64,000 nt of DNA from positions 90,406,113 to 90,470,112 of the forward strand of contig NC_080672.1 in the NCBI RefSeq assembly GCF_030247195.1, written 5' to 3'. Under the pieces are notes generated by a model. That model searched no databases and was not told the DNA's origin. It worked only from the letters and a program-made list of their open reading frames with translations. Position 1 is the first letter of the stretch; each line of letters opens with the position of its first letter. Source of the stretch: Topomyia yanbarensis. Taxonomy: Eukaryota > Arthropoda > Insecta > Diptera > Culicidae. Shown in pieces: positions 21,731 to 35,434 of the stretch. A program made the position numbers and the translations under genes.

Positions 21731-26101
<4,371 letters not shown>

Positions 26102-26117
26102 GGCCTTGAAAAGGGCC
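26102..26117 (-). terminator. Histone mRNA 3' stem-loop (H2B remnant)
   Basis: On the minus strand this reads GGCCCTTTTCAAGGCC, the 3' end-processing hairpin of replication-dependent histone mRNAs. It sits 24 nt after the H2B stop codon. One stem pair is weakened to G-U (or A-C) compared with the perfect copy at 26,709. A purine-rich ACAAAGAATGAAATTG downstream resembles the histone downstream element that pairs with U7 snRNA. Confidence 0.85.
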
Positions 26118-26141
26118 TTTTGTTTGGGCAGTGTTCGAAAT

Positions 26142-26249
26142 TTACTTGGTGCTGGTGTATATGGTAAGAGTTTTGGTTTCATCGAAGACGGCGTGCTTGG
26201 CCATCTCTTCTGACAGCAGCAAACGGACGGCGGTTTGAATTTTGCGGGA
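26142..26249 (-). pseudogene. Histone H2B C-terminal fragment
   Basis: The minus strand encodes 35 residues before [23 protein letters not shown], then [15 protein letters not shown]. This matches the conserved H2B C-terminal helix and tail ([20 protein letters not shown]...YTSSK) with about ten changes. Everything upstream of it in H2B, including the histone fold, is missing. The frame instead continues into what looks like the former 5' untranslated region (TTCGTTT.CAGCATC repeated twice). A TATA box and initiator (26,288-26,325) precede it and a histone stem-loop follows it. The gene thus kept both ends and lost its middle by deletion. Confidence 0.85.
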
Positions 26250-26287
26250 GATGCTGCAAACGAACTGCTGTATGCTGATGCTGGAAA

Positions 26288-26325
26288 CGAACTGAGCGTG
26301 AGCAACAGCATGCTGAGTTTTTATA
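26288..26325 (-). promoter_or_regulatory. Core promoter of the H2B remnant (TATA and initiator)
   Basis: TATAAAA on the minus strand (26,325-26,319) is followed by an initiator-like TCAGTTCG whose A lies about 32 nt downstream (26,293). This is the usual insect spacing. Two copies of CAGTTCGTTT(C/G)CAGCATC come next, the second directly abutting the H2B C-terminal codons. Confidence 0.6.
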
Positions 26326-26708
26326 CCTGACTACAGCACAATGTAAGCTCGTCCTTTTTTGTGTTGTCCTCAATATGTGTTCTTCGTAGCTCCACACCTT
26401 TGTTGGCCGACCACATATTTTTGATAAAGAACAAAATTGAAATTGTGTTTCCACTACGGAGATTATCGAACACTCAGGGTAAAGAGAGTAATGTAATACG
26501 GCACCTTGGTAAAATGTTTGAGAATTGAAACCTTTTTTGAATGCGCCTAGTAAAAATGTTTTCCACTTCACACCAGTTTGTTTCTGACCATATTTGCAAT
26601 TTGCGTACTGAAATAAATCATAATTTAGGGTTTAACATAAATTGCTCTCCAGGGAGAAACAGTCCATGAAACAGAAAATGCAAACTTATTCTTTGAAATG
26701 ATTTTGGT

Positions 26709-26724
26709 GGCCCTGAAAAGGGCC
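26709..26724 (-). terminator. Histone mRNA 3' stem-loop (H4 remnant)
   Basis: The minus strand reads GGCCCTTTTCAGGGCC, a perfect 6-bp stem with a 4-nt loop. It lies 33 nt past the H4 stop. A downstream TTTCAAAGAATAAG fits the purine-rich histone downstream element. Confidence 0.9.
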
Positions 26725-26757
26725 TTTTTTATAATGATACAAGTGAGTTCTACCTTT

Positions 26758-27005
26758 TCAACTTCCAAATCCATACAAAGTGCGTCCCTGCCGCTTCAGA
26801 GTATAGACGACATTCATTGCCGTTTTGCGCTTGGCGTGTTCAGTGTAGGTCACGGCATCTCGGATGACATTTTCTTGCACACCATCATCATTCGTAGATT
26901 AAATCGAAGATGCATTTTACACCACCACGACGAGCCAGACGCCGAATGGCGGATTTGGTGATTCCCTGCATTTTATCACGAAGAACCTTGCGATGACGCT
27001 TGGTA
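26758..27005 (-). pseudogene. Histone H4 remnant with internal deletion
   Basis: The minus strand reads [38 protein letters not shown], a stop, and then in a new frame [40 protein letters not shown] and TGA. This is histone H4 from about residue 15 to the end. The segment after LIYE (ETRGVLKVFL in H4) is lost through a deletion of about 20 bp with a frameshift. The glycine-rich N-terminal tail is also gone. Several substitutions are at positions nearly invariant in H4 (for example Ile26 to Met-Gln context, Ser47 to Phe), so the gene is dead. Promoter elements and the stem-loop are preserved. Confidence 0.92.
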
Positions 27006-27078
27006 CGGGAACGCAAACATGATACCGCTCATTGTACCGTCCGGACGAGCATGTTGCTCGTGTGGTAAGCGAGCACCC

Positions 27079-27115
27079 ACTGATACAAAACAAGCTCGCG
27101 TGACCTGTATATATA
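27079..27115 (-). promoter_or_regulatory. Core promoter of the H4 remnant (TATA and initiator)
   Basis: TATATATA on the minus strand (27,115-27,108) is followed about 32-34 nt later by an initiator-like ATCAGTG (27,083-27,079). The H4 body starts about 75 nt further on. Confidence 0.55.
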
Positions 27116-27404
27116 ACATTCCCGTATGTAATGAAACGCTTACATGCTCCTTTTTGACGGCTCTGCGTGGGATATGCTGGCAAATTGCGCATTTTCCTCG
27201 CTGTTTTCTGAAAATCCTTGTTTTGGTTTATTTATAGTAGTCGCAGTAATTCCGAAATTTAATACGAAATACGTGCACAAATTTCCGATCAGATAGTGCA
27301 AAAATATTGCGATTTCGTCCAGTAGAACGGAAAATATTCGCATTTCAAATCTGGGAAAATTTCTCAACTGAAATTTTTGAAACGGGACCCCATATTGAAA
27401 CGTT
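27116..27404. other. Spacer with direct repeat of the 25.9-kb block
   Basis: AT-rich DNA between the H4 promoter and the CR1/L2-like element. It ends in GAAATTTTTGAAACGGG through TTGAAACGTTAGAA (27,370-27,407), a diverged direct copy of 25,871-25,912. Confidence 0.5.
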
Positions 27405-29185
27405 AGAAGTATTCTACTTCAAAAAAATGATTGGCTTGTCTGGTGCTGTGAGCTCGAATTCCTGTCGTAAATTCTAGATTATTATGAGCAATAGTATTAT
27501 GCAAAGCATTGTGGATGTACATTATTGTTTGGCAGTTAGTCAACCCAAGCAAAGGTAAAATATTATGGGCATTATTATTGTATAACAAAATAGTAGGGTA
27601 CATAATTGGTTTTTTATAAATTATTTTAAGACATCTGTTTTGAAGCGTTTGTATAGCTGTTTCAGATTCGAAATACTGGTACGGCCCCACACAGATAAAA
27701 GGTTGTTCAGCAATAAGTGGATGTGCGCATAATAAAATTTTAGAAGTACATGCTGGGGAACAAAAGAGCATACTTTACGCATAGCCCCACATAACGATGC
27801 AACTTTTCTCTCTATAGATGTTATATGCTCAATCCAGGAGAGTGTGGGGTCTAAGTGAAGTCCTAAATATTTGAAGCAGTTAGATTCCTGAATTACAGAC
27901 TGTCCCATTCTTGGGTCTGGATGCACGCCTATAGCTCTTCTAGATGAACGAAACAGCATATATTTAGTTTTTGATAGGTTCAAGGAAAGAAGGTTTTCGT
28001 TGAAATACGTCGTTAGTGTTTTTAAATCCGATTCAATGTCGCGTACAATATCCAGGCAGTTGTTGTTCGGGTTGAACAACGCGGTGTCATCCGCGAAAAG
28101 ACGAGGAGTCCCTTTTAACCCGAGTCTACCTAGGTCATTGATATACAATACAAATAACAGTGGCCCAATATTACTACCTTGGGGCACTCCTATTTCTATT
28201 GTTCTATAAGAGCTACACAAGTCTCCAATAGATACGAATTGGTTCCTATGCGACAGATAGCTACGAATAATATGATTTGCTAATCCCCTGATACCATAGC
28301 ATTCTAACTTCTTAAGCAGGATTGAGTGATCCAGAGTATCGAATGCTTTTTTTAGGTCCAGAAAAAGGGCACCAACAATTCTTTTGCTATCAATTTGACT
28401 AATGATGGAGTCAATTAGTTCGGTCATTGCAATTAAAGTGCTGCAGCCCTGTCTGAACCCATACTGGTAGTTGTAAATTATGTTGTGTTTGTTCAAAAAC
28501 TCGAGTAGTCGAGTGATGAGCAATTTCTCAAGAATTTTATTGAAAACGCACAATGTTGAAATTGGTCTATAGTTGGAAGGTTGGTTTGAATCACCAGCTT
28601 TGAAAATTGGAATTACTCGGGCTATTTTTAAACAGTCTGGGTACCTGCCGGTTTGAATTATTAAATTAAAAGCTTTGGTTAGGATATTTGCAAAAGTGGC
28701 ACAGTTACTCTTAAGAACACTAGCGGGGATCTTATCAGGACCACAACTGTTATTTTTTTCGAGGTCTTTAATCAAAAGGATCACTTTGTTTATGGTTGCA
28801 GGACGCAAGAAGATTGTTTCTTGGACGTGTTGTATATTTGTAATAGGATTTGAGTTGGGACTCGTGGGAATATTGTCAGACAAATTTTTGCCAATACTAG
28901 AGAAATATTCGTTGAAAACATTACATACTTCTTTAGTCTCAGTGACATATCATTGGAAATTAGGCTAATGGGAACATCCGACTTTGAACGACCAAAAATG
29001 GTATTAATATTTTTCCAAAGTTTTAAATGAGTTGTGTTGGATAGAAGGTTTTCAAAGTAGGTCTTTTTGCACCGCTTTTTCATTACATTAACTTTTTTAG
29101 TTATGTGTTGCAGAAGAGCTTTGAGGTTTTCATCATTGGGGTTATTTTTTACTCGTTTCAGATAATTTTGTTTGTTGGTGGATTA
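27405..29185 (-). pseudogene. CR1/L2-like non-LTR retrotransposon ORF2: reverse transcriptase, frameshifted, 5' truncated
   Basis: The main minus frame (27,621-28,883) holds a full reverse transcriptase domain. Blocks in order are NNSCGPDKIPASVLK (about residue 45), ARVIPIFKAGD, NYRPISTL, YQYGFRQGCSTLIAM, ALFLDLKKAFDTLDH (motif A), EIGVPQGSNIGPLLFVLYIN (motif B) and RLFADDTALF (motif C, catalytic Asp pair present). Upstream, KTYFENLLSNTTHLKLWKNI (up to about 29,180) is in another frame, with a break near 28,935. Downstream, AIQTLQNRCLKIIY and LLGLTNCQTIMYIHNALHNT continue in a third frame from about 27,690. The endonuclease is absent, so the copy is 5' truncated at about 29,185. The clade (CR1, L2 or Daphne) is not resolved. 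Confidence 0.85.
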
Positions 29186-29288
29186 TGCATATCGTCCATT
29201 ATGCCTAACGTACATTATACCAACTGTCCATTATGCCTGACGTTCATTATGCCTAATGTACTTATGCCTACTGGATTTATGCCAAACG
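29186..29288. repeat. Degenerate ATTATGCC minisatellite
   Basis: CCATTATGCCTAACGT and close variants (ATTATACCAACTGTC, ATTATGCCTGACGTT, ATTATGCCTAATGTA, TTATGCCTACTGG, TTATGCCAAACG) repeat every 15-19 bp about six times. The block lies exactly between the truncated CR1/L2-like ORF and the end of the BEL/Pao integrase. Confidence 0.7.
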
Positions 29289-29289
29289 T

Positions 29290-29512
29290 TGCGCACCCTC
29301 GTGTTCGTAATATACTTCACAGAACAACAGTTCCTGGTGAAGATTTACCCTTACACATTATTTCGATCGTCGTAAGCTTAGTCACACGCACCCATCCGTT
29401 CCGATTGTGGTCGTCAGTGATGAACAAGAAATCGCCTACCTTTAGCGGTTTGCTGTCTTCAAGCCATTTCGTGGCTCGATTCAGCGAAGGAACGTATTCC
29501 TTGAGCCATCGT
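29290..29512 (-). pseudogene. BEL/Pao integrase C-terminal segment (3' of hAT insertion)
   Basis: The minus strand encodes WLKEYVPSLNRATKWLED, then KPLKVGDFLFITDDHNRNGW and VRVTKLTTIEI, before a stop near 29,325. This is the C-terminal segment of BEL/Pao integrases, where the PLKVGD..FI.D....NW/GW box ends the protein. Its upstream part lies beyond the hAT at 31,948. The 8-bp duplication GCCATCGT (29,505-29,512) marks the break. Confidence 0.85.
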
Positions 29513-29665
29513 CAGGCCCGACGAGAGGGGGGGTCAGGGGGGCAACTACCCTGGGGCCCGGGTCTGTTTTGGGGGCCCGCATTTTTAACTGAATTTAATT
29601 TATTTTAATTTAATTGTTGAAGTTTATTGTTTCTGTTGGTATTGCGAATATACCACAATCAACTA

Positions 29666-29980
29666 CACACCAAAAAAATTTGAATTTTATCGTTGACGTA
29701 ATTGCAAACATGACACAATTCAACAAACCGTAATTTACGAAATGACGGAATATTACCGTATTCCGTTTAATTTTACATGAAACATATACTTTACATGCGC
29801 AATGACATAAAATTACACTTCCTACCATTCAGAACAAACGCTGTATGACGATTAAAATTACATGATTTACGAAATTAAACGTCATGTAAAATTAAAATCA
29901 AACGTAAAACTAAGTCATTTTTGATGCTCGTATATGTCAGGGTCAAGAGACGTAAATTTACACTATATTTTCTAGGTGTG
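29666..29980. mobile_element. TA-inserting MITE, copy 1 (315 bp)
   Basis: It begins CACACCAAAAAAATTTG and ends TTTTCTAGGTGTG, flanked on both sides by TA. The inner sequence (ATGCTCGTATATGTCAGG, GTCAAGAGACGTAAATTTAC, TTACGGTTTGTTGAATTG in one orientation or the other) is shared with 37,850-38,110 and 59,969-60,266. A TA target duplication suggests the Tc1/mariner group. Confidence 0.8.
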
Positions 29981-30094
29981 TACGTTCCAGTCGTTCCAAT
30001 GGTTTTCTGAAGTACGTGAACGTAACCCTATTAGATTCATTGAACAGTGCATTTGAACCATTCTTGTTTCATTTATCGTAAGTATCTTTGAAAG

Positions 30095-30859
30095 CGTTCG
30101 TAAAAAAAGTTTGAATACGCACAGTACAGTACAAAGTTGTATACAAATTAAAATATTCTTAGCTGTTACTAATGAATGTTGGATATTTTCGGAATGGGGT
30201 TGACGAGTAGATGACAAAAATCAATGTATGAAGCCATATTGAAAACCAATATGGCGAATTCCAGTTAAGATATCTGTGTAACATAAAATATTGACATTTT
30301 CGAAATAAGATAATCATAGAATAGATATAGATATAGTGATTTGTGATGCGGATGATACGATTATAAAAAAAAATTCTCAACCAGAAGACACTATCTTGGC
30401 CTCCAAAAGGGCATCGCTCATTTACTCGTCAAACCCGCTAAAAATACCCTCATAGTTTATACAGAAATAGTTAGAAATAGCTCCAAGCTACCATTTCTAT
30501 CATCTACTCGTCAAGCCCGTTTTAAAAAATTCCCATTTTTTTTTAACCCTATATGCTGGGGTCGGAACTCAGACCCAGGTGCGCTGCGTACAAGGCAATT
30601 GATTTACCAACTACGCTACGCCCACCCCGATTCCCAAATTGTTAGAGTTATCGAGATTATTGTTCAATCGGAAGTGTCCATCCTGGATTTCAAAAAGGTA
30701 CCAAATATTAATTTTCATCATGTATTTGTCAAGCCCGTTTCGGAAATACCAATATTTTTAGGGTTAACGATAATGTTGCTCAAACAATGAATTTTAGTAA
30801 GAATGTAAAGCGAACTTTTTTACCCATGGCTTGGTTCGTAAATGGAGGTTCCAGTGTAC
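30095..30859. repeat. Second block of the foldback satellite element
   Basis: GTTCGTAAAAAAAGTTTG near 30,097 and GGAATGGGGTTGACGAGTAG near 30,190 match 850-960. Between 30,385 and 30,520 the unit turns to the reverse orientation (CATCTACTCGTCAAGCCCG). The right edge (30,834-30,859) carries GTTCGTAAATGGAGGT, the inverse of the edge at 742-767. The block is interrupted by the SINE at 30,545-30,629. Confidence 0.65.
30545..30629 (-). repeat. tRNA-derived SINE with TSD and A tail
   Basis: On the minus strand it reads GGGGTGGGCGTAGCGTAGTT (box A region), GCCTTGTACGCAGCG, then a degenerate box B (GGTCTGAGTTCC), CGACCCCAGCATATAGGGTT and a 9-nt A tail. Flanks carry the direct duplication ATTCCCA (30,529-30,535 and 30,630-30,636). 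The 3' part matches the SINE at 59,420-59,560. Its tRNA-like promoter is more complete here but box B is damaged. Confidence 0.8.
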
Positions 30860-31955
30860 ACATTTTATGAAGAAAAATATGGGAATTTAACTGGATACTT
30901 ATTCTACCCATTAGTTATCACCAAAAGCTGAAACTCTTTCTCTCACAACTCTGTGTCTCAGTCTTTTTAACAGCAGACTTCGCTGTAGGATCCCAGTCAT
31001 CGTCACCCTCTGAATGTCAGCGCAAATGTAACAAGTGATTCCAAAACCGATTCTACCATGTTCAGAAACCGGTAAAGAAAATTCGTTCAGGTCACAAGCC
31101 AGCATCAGTGGTGCTAAATTTCACATTCACTTGCTTATTTCTGATTAATTTGCTGAAAACAATATTCAGTTTCAACGCTCCTCTCATTCATTCACTTCCA
31201 AACTGACTGAAATTTTATGAAGAATCGAATGGTTGAGTGTAGAGGAAATATAAATTCATTCACCAACCAAAGCATTCATTTGTTATTATGTGGACAGTTT
31301 GAAGGCAGAAGTTCTTTTACATTTTCGAACATAGCTGAATTGTGTAATTTATATCTGGTGCACTTTGCTTGATAATCCCTCTCAGAGCTAGCATAGAAAC
31401 AAGGTTCAGTTTGCTTCTGAAACCGAACATATGCTGACATAAATGCTTTGTACCGAAAAAGCGAAGGACGAGGGAAACAAACCAAACATTCGATTCATCG
31501 CGGCGGGCATGAATTGAATTTTGTTTCTCTTTCAAGCTCACGCAGGGATGTCAATTTTTCTAAGCTCTGATTCTGGGCAGTATTAACGATGGTAGCTTTA
31601 AAGTGAGTCAAGGGAGCATGAACGATGGCGATATGGACTGTATGGCAACGCCGCAAAAAAGGATTCCAATTGCAATGGCAAGTCGGACGTAAGTCATTCT
31701 GATGGCCAGCCACAAATATTCTTTTATAAATTTTTATTTTTTCCATCTATTACATGTTTAAAATCTTTTACATGTTTGAGCTAACGCATTGAATCGTGTC
31801 AAATCAACAATTTTCATAAAAAATAGTTTAATTGAAACAATTGCATCCGTATAATTTCTCTAATCGGTATTGAAATAAGAAGTCATATATGATAGGGCCC
31901 GTCAGTACTTCAAACCCCGGGGCCCGGCGCGGCTCTCGACGGCCCTGGCCATCGT

Positions 31956-32760
31956 CTCCACTGCTCGTCCGAAATATATTGTGACCGTCTATAGGTGCTC
32001 CGTAGAGCCTCGGCTTGACTGGTTGGTCCGAGATGGGGTTCCATTAGTTCCATAGCAACACCTCATACAAAATGGTTTGCTGTAACGACTTCGGCATCCG
32101 AGGATTCTTGCGATACATAAACTAGCGCCCTACAGTTGACTATTTCCTCGGCCTCAGCAGTCACGGTTAGTAGCACTTCATCGTTCATCCTATGCCCTGT
32201 ACTTAATGTGGCTATAGTTGACTACGTACGCACCATACGTTCCAGATTACTCCCATATGGGGGATTGAAACGCCATCGTGTTATGGCATTCGTGAATACG
32301 TTTGCGGAGGACGTATCAATACGTCGAATTTGCTCTTAAAACTCTTTGTTTACTGCCTTCAGATTTGTACCGTTATCCTAAAAGATCGCAATTGGTGGCA
32401 ATCTATGCATCATAAATCTCTGGATGGCCATAATGCACGAGTCAGTGTTTCGTCTGTATGCCACCTCTAAGTGAATGGCGCGTTCAGTAAGAAACGTAAA
32501 GAGCACTATCCATCTCTTCCCAACGCGTCGCCCAACGGTTACCTCTACCGGACCGAAGTAGTCGATCCCAATGAAGCTAAATGGCTTGAGGAAGGGTGTG
32601 AGTCGCTCTACTGGAAGCGGCGCCATGCTAGGAAACTGAGGCCGACATTTATTTCTATATATATTGCACCATTGACATCTCGTCATAGCTTTTGTCACGC
32701 ACGCCCGTAAGTTCGGAATGCAAAATCTTTACCGAATTTCATTGAACACCGTCTCTTTGT
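31956..32760 (-). pseudogene. BEL/Pao integrase core (5' of hAT insertion)
   Basis: The minus strand carries the integrase zinc-binding CQWC pair (near 32,670), the core start PFSFIGIDYFGPVEV with the first catalytic Asp (near 32,570), WIVLFTFLTERAIHLEV, a DNGTNL box with the second Asp (near 32,365) and a NLERMVRT box with the catalytic Glu (near 32,240). A stop codon stands directly before DNGTNL and another follows RMVRT. Integrase inserts the cDNA into host DNA. All three acidic residues survive, but the frame does not. Confidence 0.82.
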
Positions 32761-33900
32761 TGGCATGTCTATATAGACGTCGGTAGTAATCCAACAGACG
32801 ATTAGTTACTTCATGAATCTTATAAATTATAGGATACCTTGCATTATATGGTATGAAATCCGCACTCTTCGTGCGCCCTTCCATTCGCAGTACTCCAAAT
32901 TCGTCCAAAAAAAGCGTTGAGTGATAAATTTCGCTTCATTTCTTGATCGGCATCCATTACTCCTTCGGCTGCTCACGGTTTTTTAAGAGTATTCCCATCT
33001 CACAAGCGAAGCCTTTGCTTTGGACAATCTTTCAGAGTACAATTTCAGCCAACGCGAGCTCTTCCTGCTTTAATGGAACGGCATTAGAAAACAGCGGCTG
33101 CAAAACTAGTCTTCGCACGTTCACCGGCAAATCCGGAATAGCTTCGATGGGCAGCTGACAAGCCTTGCGGCGGCAATTGGAGATAAAGCGGTAAACACAG
33201 CATATAGTGCGCAGCAGCACATTCCAGCGAGATATACGAGTGGCGACTAACTCCGTGTGAAACATATACGCAATTCTTCCATCGTATTTGGTGGTGGTAG
33301 ATTTTGCTTCGGCCATTTGTCTTTCGAAAGGGGCATTATTCGTACTCCATTAAACCAGAATCCATCTGATTCTAGATATGGCCCCTTACCTCATTTCGTC
33401 AGGATATCAGCAATATTCGCCTTCGAGGACTACCAACGCCATTCGTCGATTTTAGTCTCCTGTAAAATCTCTCCAATTCTAAAGGCAACAAAAGGCTTGT
33501 ATTTTCTCTGATCCGACCGGATCCACTATATAACGTTCATTGAGTCGGCTCACAGCACACCTTCAACTCATGATTCGCCTCAACGATATTGAGCAAGCGT
33601 GCTCCTAGGACGGCCCCTTGTAATTCCATACGAGGAATGGACAACCGTTTCAAAGGAGCAACTTTCGTTTTCGCCATGACCATCGAGCAACGTGGACCTT
33701 CCAATGTCATAACTCGAAAGTAGGCAGAACCATCATATGCTTGTTCACTGGCATCAACGAACACGTGTAGTTGGAGTGTGTCATAAGCTTTAGGAGACGC
33801 TCCACGTAAGTAGCAGCGAGGAATCCTTACATTCTCGATAACTGGGAGCACGGTCTTCCATCGGGACTAGGCTGCAAAACATTCGTCTCCATTTCTTGAT
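32761..33900 (-). pseudogene. BEL/Pao RNase H and connecting region
   Basis: The frame at 33,537-33,851 begins MLPVIENVRIPRCYLRG. It contains the RNase H start LQLHVFVDASEQAYDGSAYF (catalytic Asp) and then KTKVAPLKRLSIPRMELQGA, a block diagnostic of BEL/Pao RNase H. The following frame (33,032-33,316) includes VATRISRWNVLLRTICCVYR and LPIEAIPDLPVNVRRLVLQP, which lead towards the integrase. Stops and shifts separate the pieces, and 32,761-33,030 was not resolved. Confidence 0.75.
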
Positions 33901-34415
33901 CCCAGTTGCACCCAGTACGCCACTGGTTTTGTAATAAAATCTTACCTTGAACGGTGAACGGTGCTAATAGCCCAATCGGATCAAACAAGCTCATTACGCA
34001 ACGAAGAGCAATGCGTTTTGTTGGGCGTCTGGCGTCTCTGACATAGGGTATTCATCACAGAAACTGGTTGAAAAAAACGAAAACATCCTCTATCGGTCGC
34101 CATACTATTCCCAACATTCGCTCGATCACACCGTCAGTACCAACGTATAACGGAATCTTCTCTTCACTCTCTGTTTCCCCCAATGCTTGCAATAAAGTTG
34201 CTGAGTGCGAGACCCAATTGCGAATAGTAAACCAGGCCTGTGAATGCACCTACCGAACCTGCTTTGCTCGTTCTATCGCCTATTCGACTGTATCGGCACT
34301 ATCGAGGTAATCGTCGACGTAGTGTCGACGAACTTTAGCCTTGGCTGCAATGGGAAACCGATCAGCGTGTTGAGATGCGTTCAGATTCTTGATGTAATGG
34401 GCAGATGCGGGAGAG
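33901..34415 (-). pseudogene. BEL/Pao reverse transcriptase C-terminal half with YVDD box
   Basis: From the hAT boundary at 34,415 the minus strand reads SPASAHYIKNLNA, then KVRRHYVDDYLDSADTVE with the catalytic Tyr-Val-Asp-Asp at 34,311-34,322. After a stop, AWFTIRNWVSHSATLLQALG, then GTDGVIERMLGIVWRPIEDV and GLFDPIGLLAPF-like sequence (about 33,960) follow. These are standard thumb and connection motifs of BEL/Pao. The 8-bp duplication CGGGAGAG (34,408-34,415) marks the insertion between the SPASAHY block and the fingers-palm half beyond 38,339. Confidence 0.85.
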
Positions 34416-34963
34416 CAGGGCCGGCGAAACACCTTTTTCCCGAGTGGGTAGTAAGATTCGAAGTGATATCTCCTCGTACTGACGAAAGTTCAGATATGGC
34501 GTGTGTAAGTGAAAATGAAAATTCCCTGATAATATCTGGTGGCTATTACGAAACACTCCTTGTTAACAGGGCTGTTTGTCCGACGGCTCAGCGAAAATGT
34601 GTTTGTTGAATACTACACCCAAAATCCAACGGGCATGTTTCTATTGCTTTTGAGTAAGATTCTATTACCTTTTTGGTAACAGACCACGCAATTGCGCATT
34701 GCGGTATTAAACTCATACCGCAAAGGTAGTAAACGGTGGAATGACGATGCAGGATAATTCGGTAGATTAGTATTAGTATCGAGTCAAACCAGCCGGAGTT
34801 CTGGCGGATTGCTACCCAAATTTAGGCCAGAATATGCACCAATTTTGGTAGAAATTGGCGGAATTACGGATTTTTTATAGCGTAACTTGGATAGTGAAAG
34901 AAAAATTTTAGGCAGTTATTGGGTCCGGCCTAGTTTCCGGAACCGACACAGCTCCCGATCTGG

Positions 34964-35106
34964 ACCAGTTCTTAAATTTGGACCTCCCGGATCTGAATCA
35001 GTTTCCGGATCTGGACAAGTTCTCGATCCGAACCAGTTTCCGGATCCGGACAAGTTCCTGAATCTGGACCAATACCCGGTAATTGACCAGTCCCTGGATC
35101 TAGCCC
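34964..35106 (+). repeat. 21-bp minisatellite (GGATCTGGACCAGTTCC type)
   Basis: Units such as GGATCTGGACAAGTTC, GGATCCGGACAAGTTC and GAATCTGGACCAATACC follow one another at 21-bp spacing, about seven times. In the plus frame of the 115-codon ORF at 34,887-35,234 they encode a degenerate heptad repeat of the type P/L-D-P/L-D-Q/K-F/Y-P/L. I regard the frame as a by-product of the repeat. Confidence 0.75.
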
Positions 35107-35434
35107 ATCCCCTTTTTCCCTTACCAGGTCAGGACTTGAACCAGGCCCAGACTTTGTGCTTAGATCCAGACAAGAGTCTGGATCCGGACTCCCGAGCAAA
35201 TACTCATGGGTTCAAACACCACATAGCCCCTTGAAAAGACCCTAAACATGGTCCGTGCCAAAATTCACAAACATCAAGACACCATAAAATGGTCTCCGTA
35301 ACCCATAAATATACCAACATATGGTATTTTATATGGGATCAACCAGACCATGGTGATGGTGTTTTCATGGGTTGAACCCATTTCAAACACCCATGTCAAA
35401 CCCCATGAGAATGGGGGTATTATGGGCTTTTCGT

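Larger units (their letters stand above)
29513..31947. mobile_element. hAT element inserted in BEL/Pao integrase, 2,435 bp
   Basis: Ends are CAGGCCCGACGAGAG and, in reverse complement, CAGGGCCGTCGAGAG. The flanking 8-bp TSD is GCCATCGT (29,505-29,512 and 31,948-31,955). CAGGG-type ends with 8-bp TSDs identify hAT. Both subterminal regions are GC-rich with GGGGCCCGGG runs, in contrast to the AT-rich interior. The interior holds no transposase frame. It contains a TA-MITE (29,666-29,980), a block of the foldback satellite (about 30,095-30,859) and a SINE (30,545-30,629). The element is non-autonomous or heavily overwritten. Confidence 0.88.

Noticed and set aside
30545..30629. Functional tRNA gene on the minus strand
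   Set aside because: Box B is damaged, no closed acceptor stem exists, and the A tail with 7-bp TSD shows a SINE insertion.
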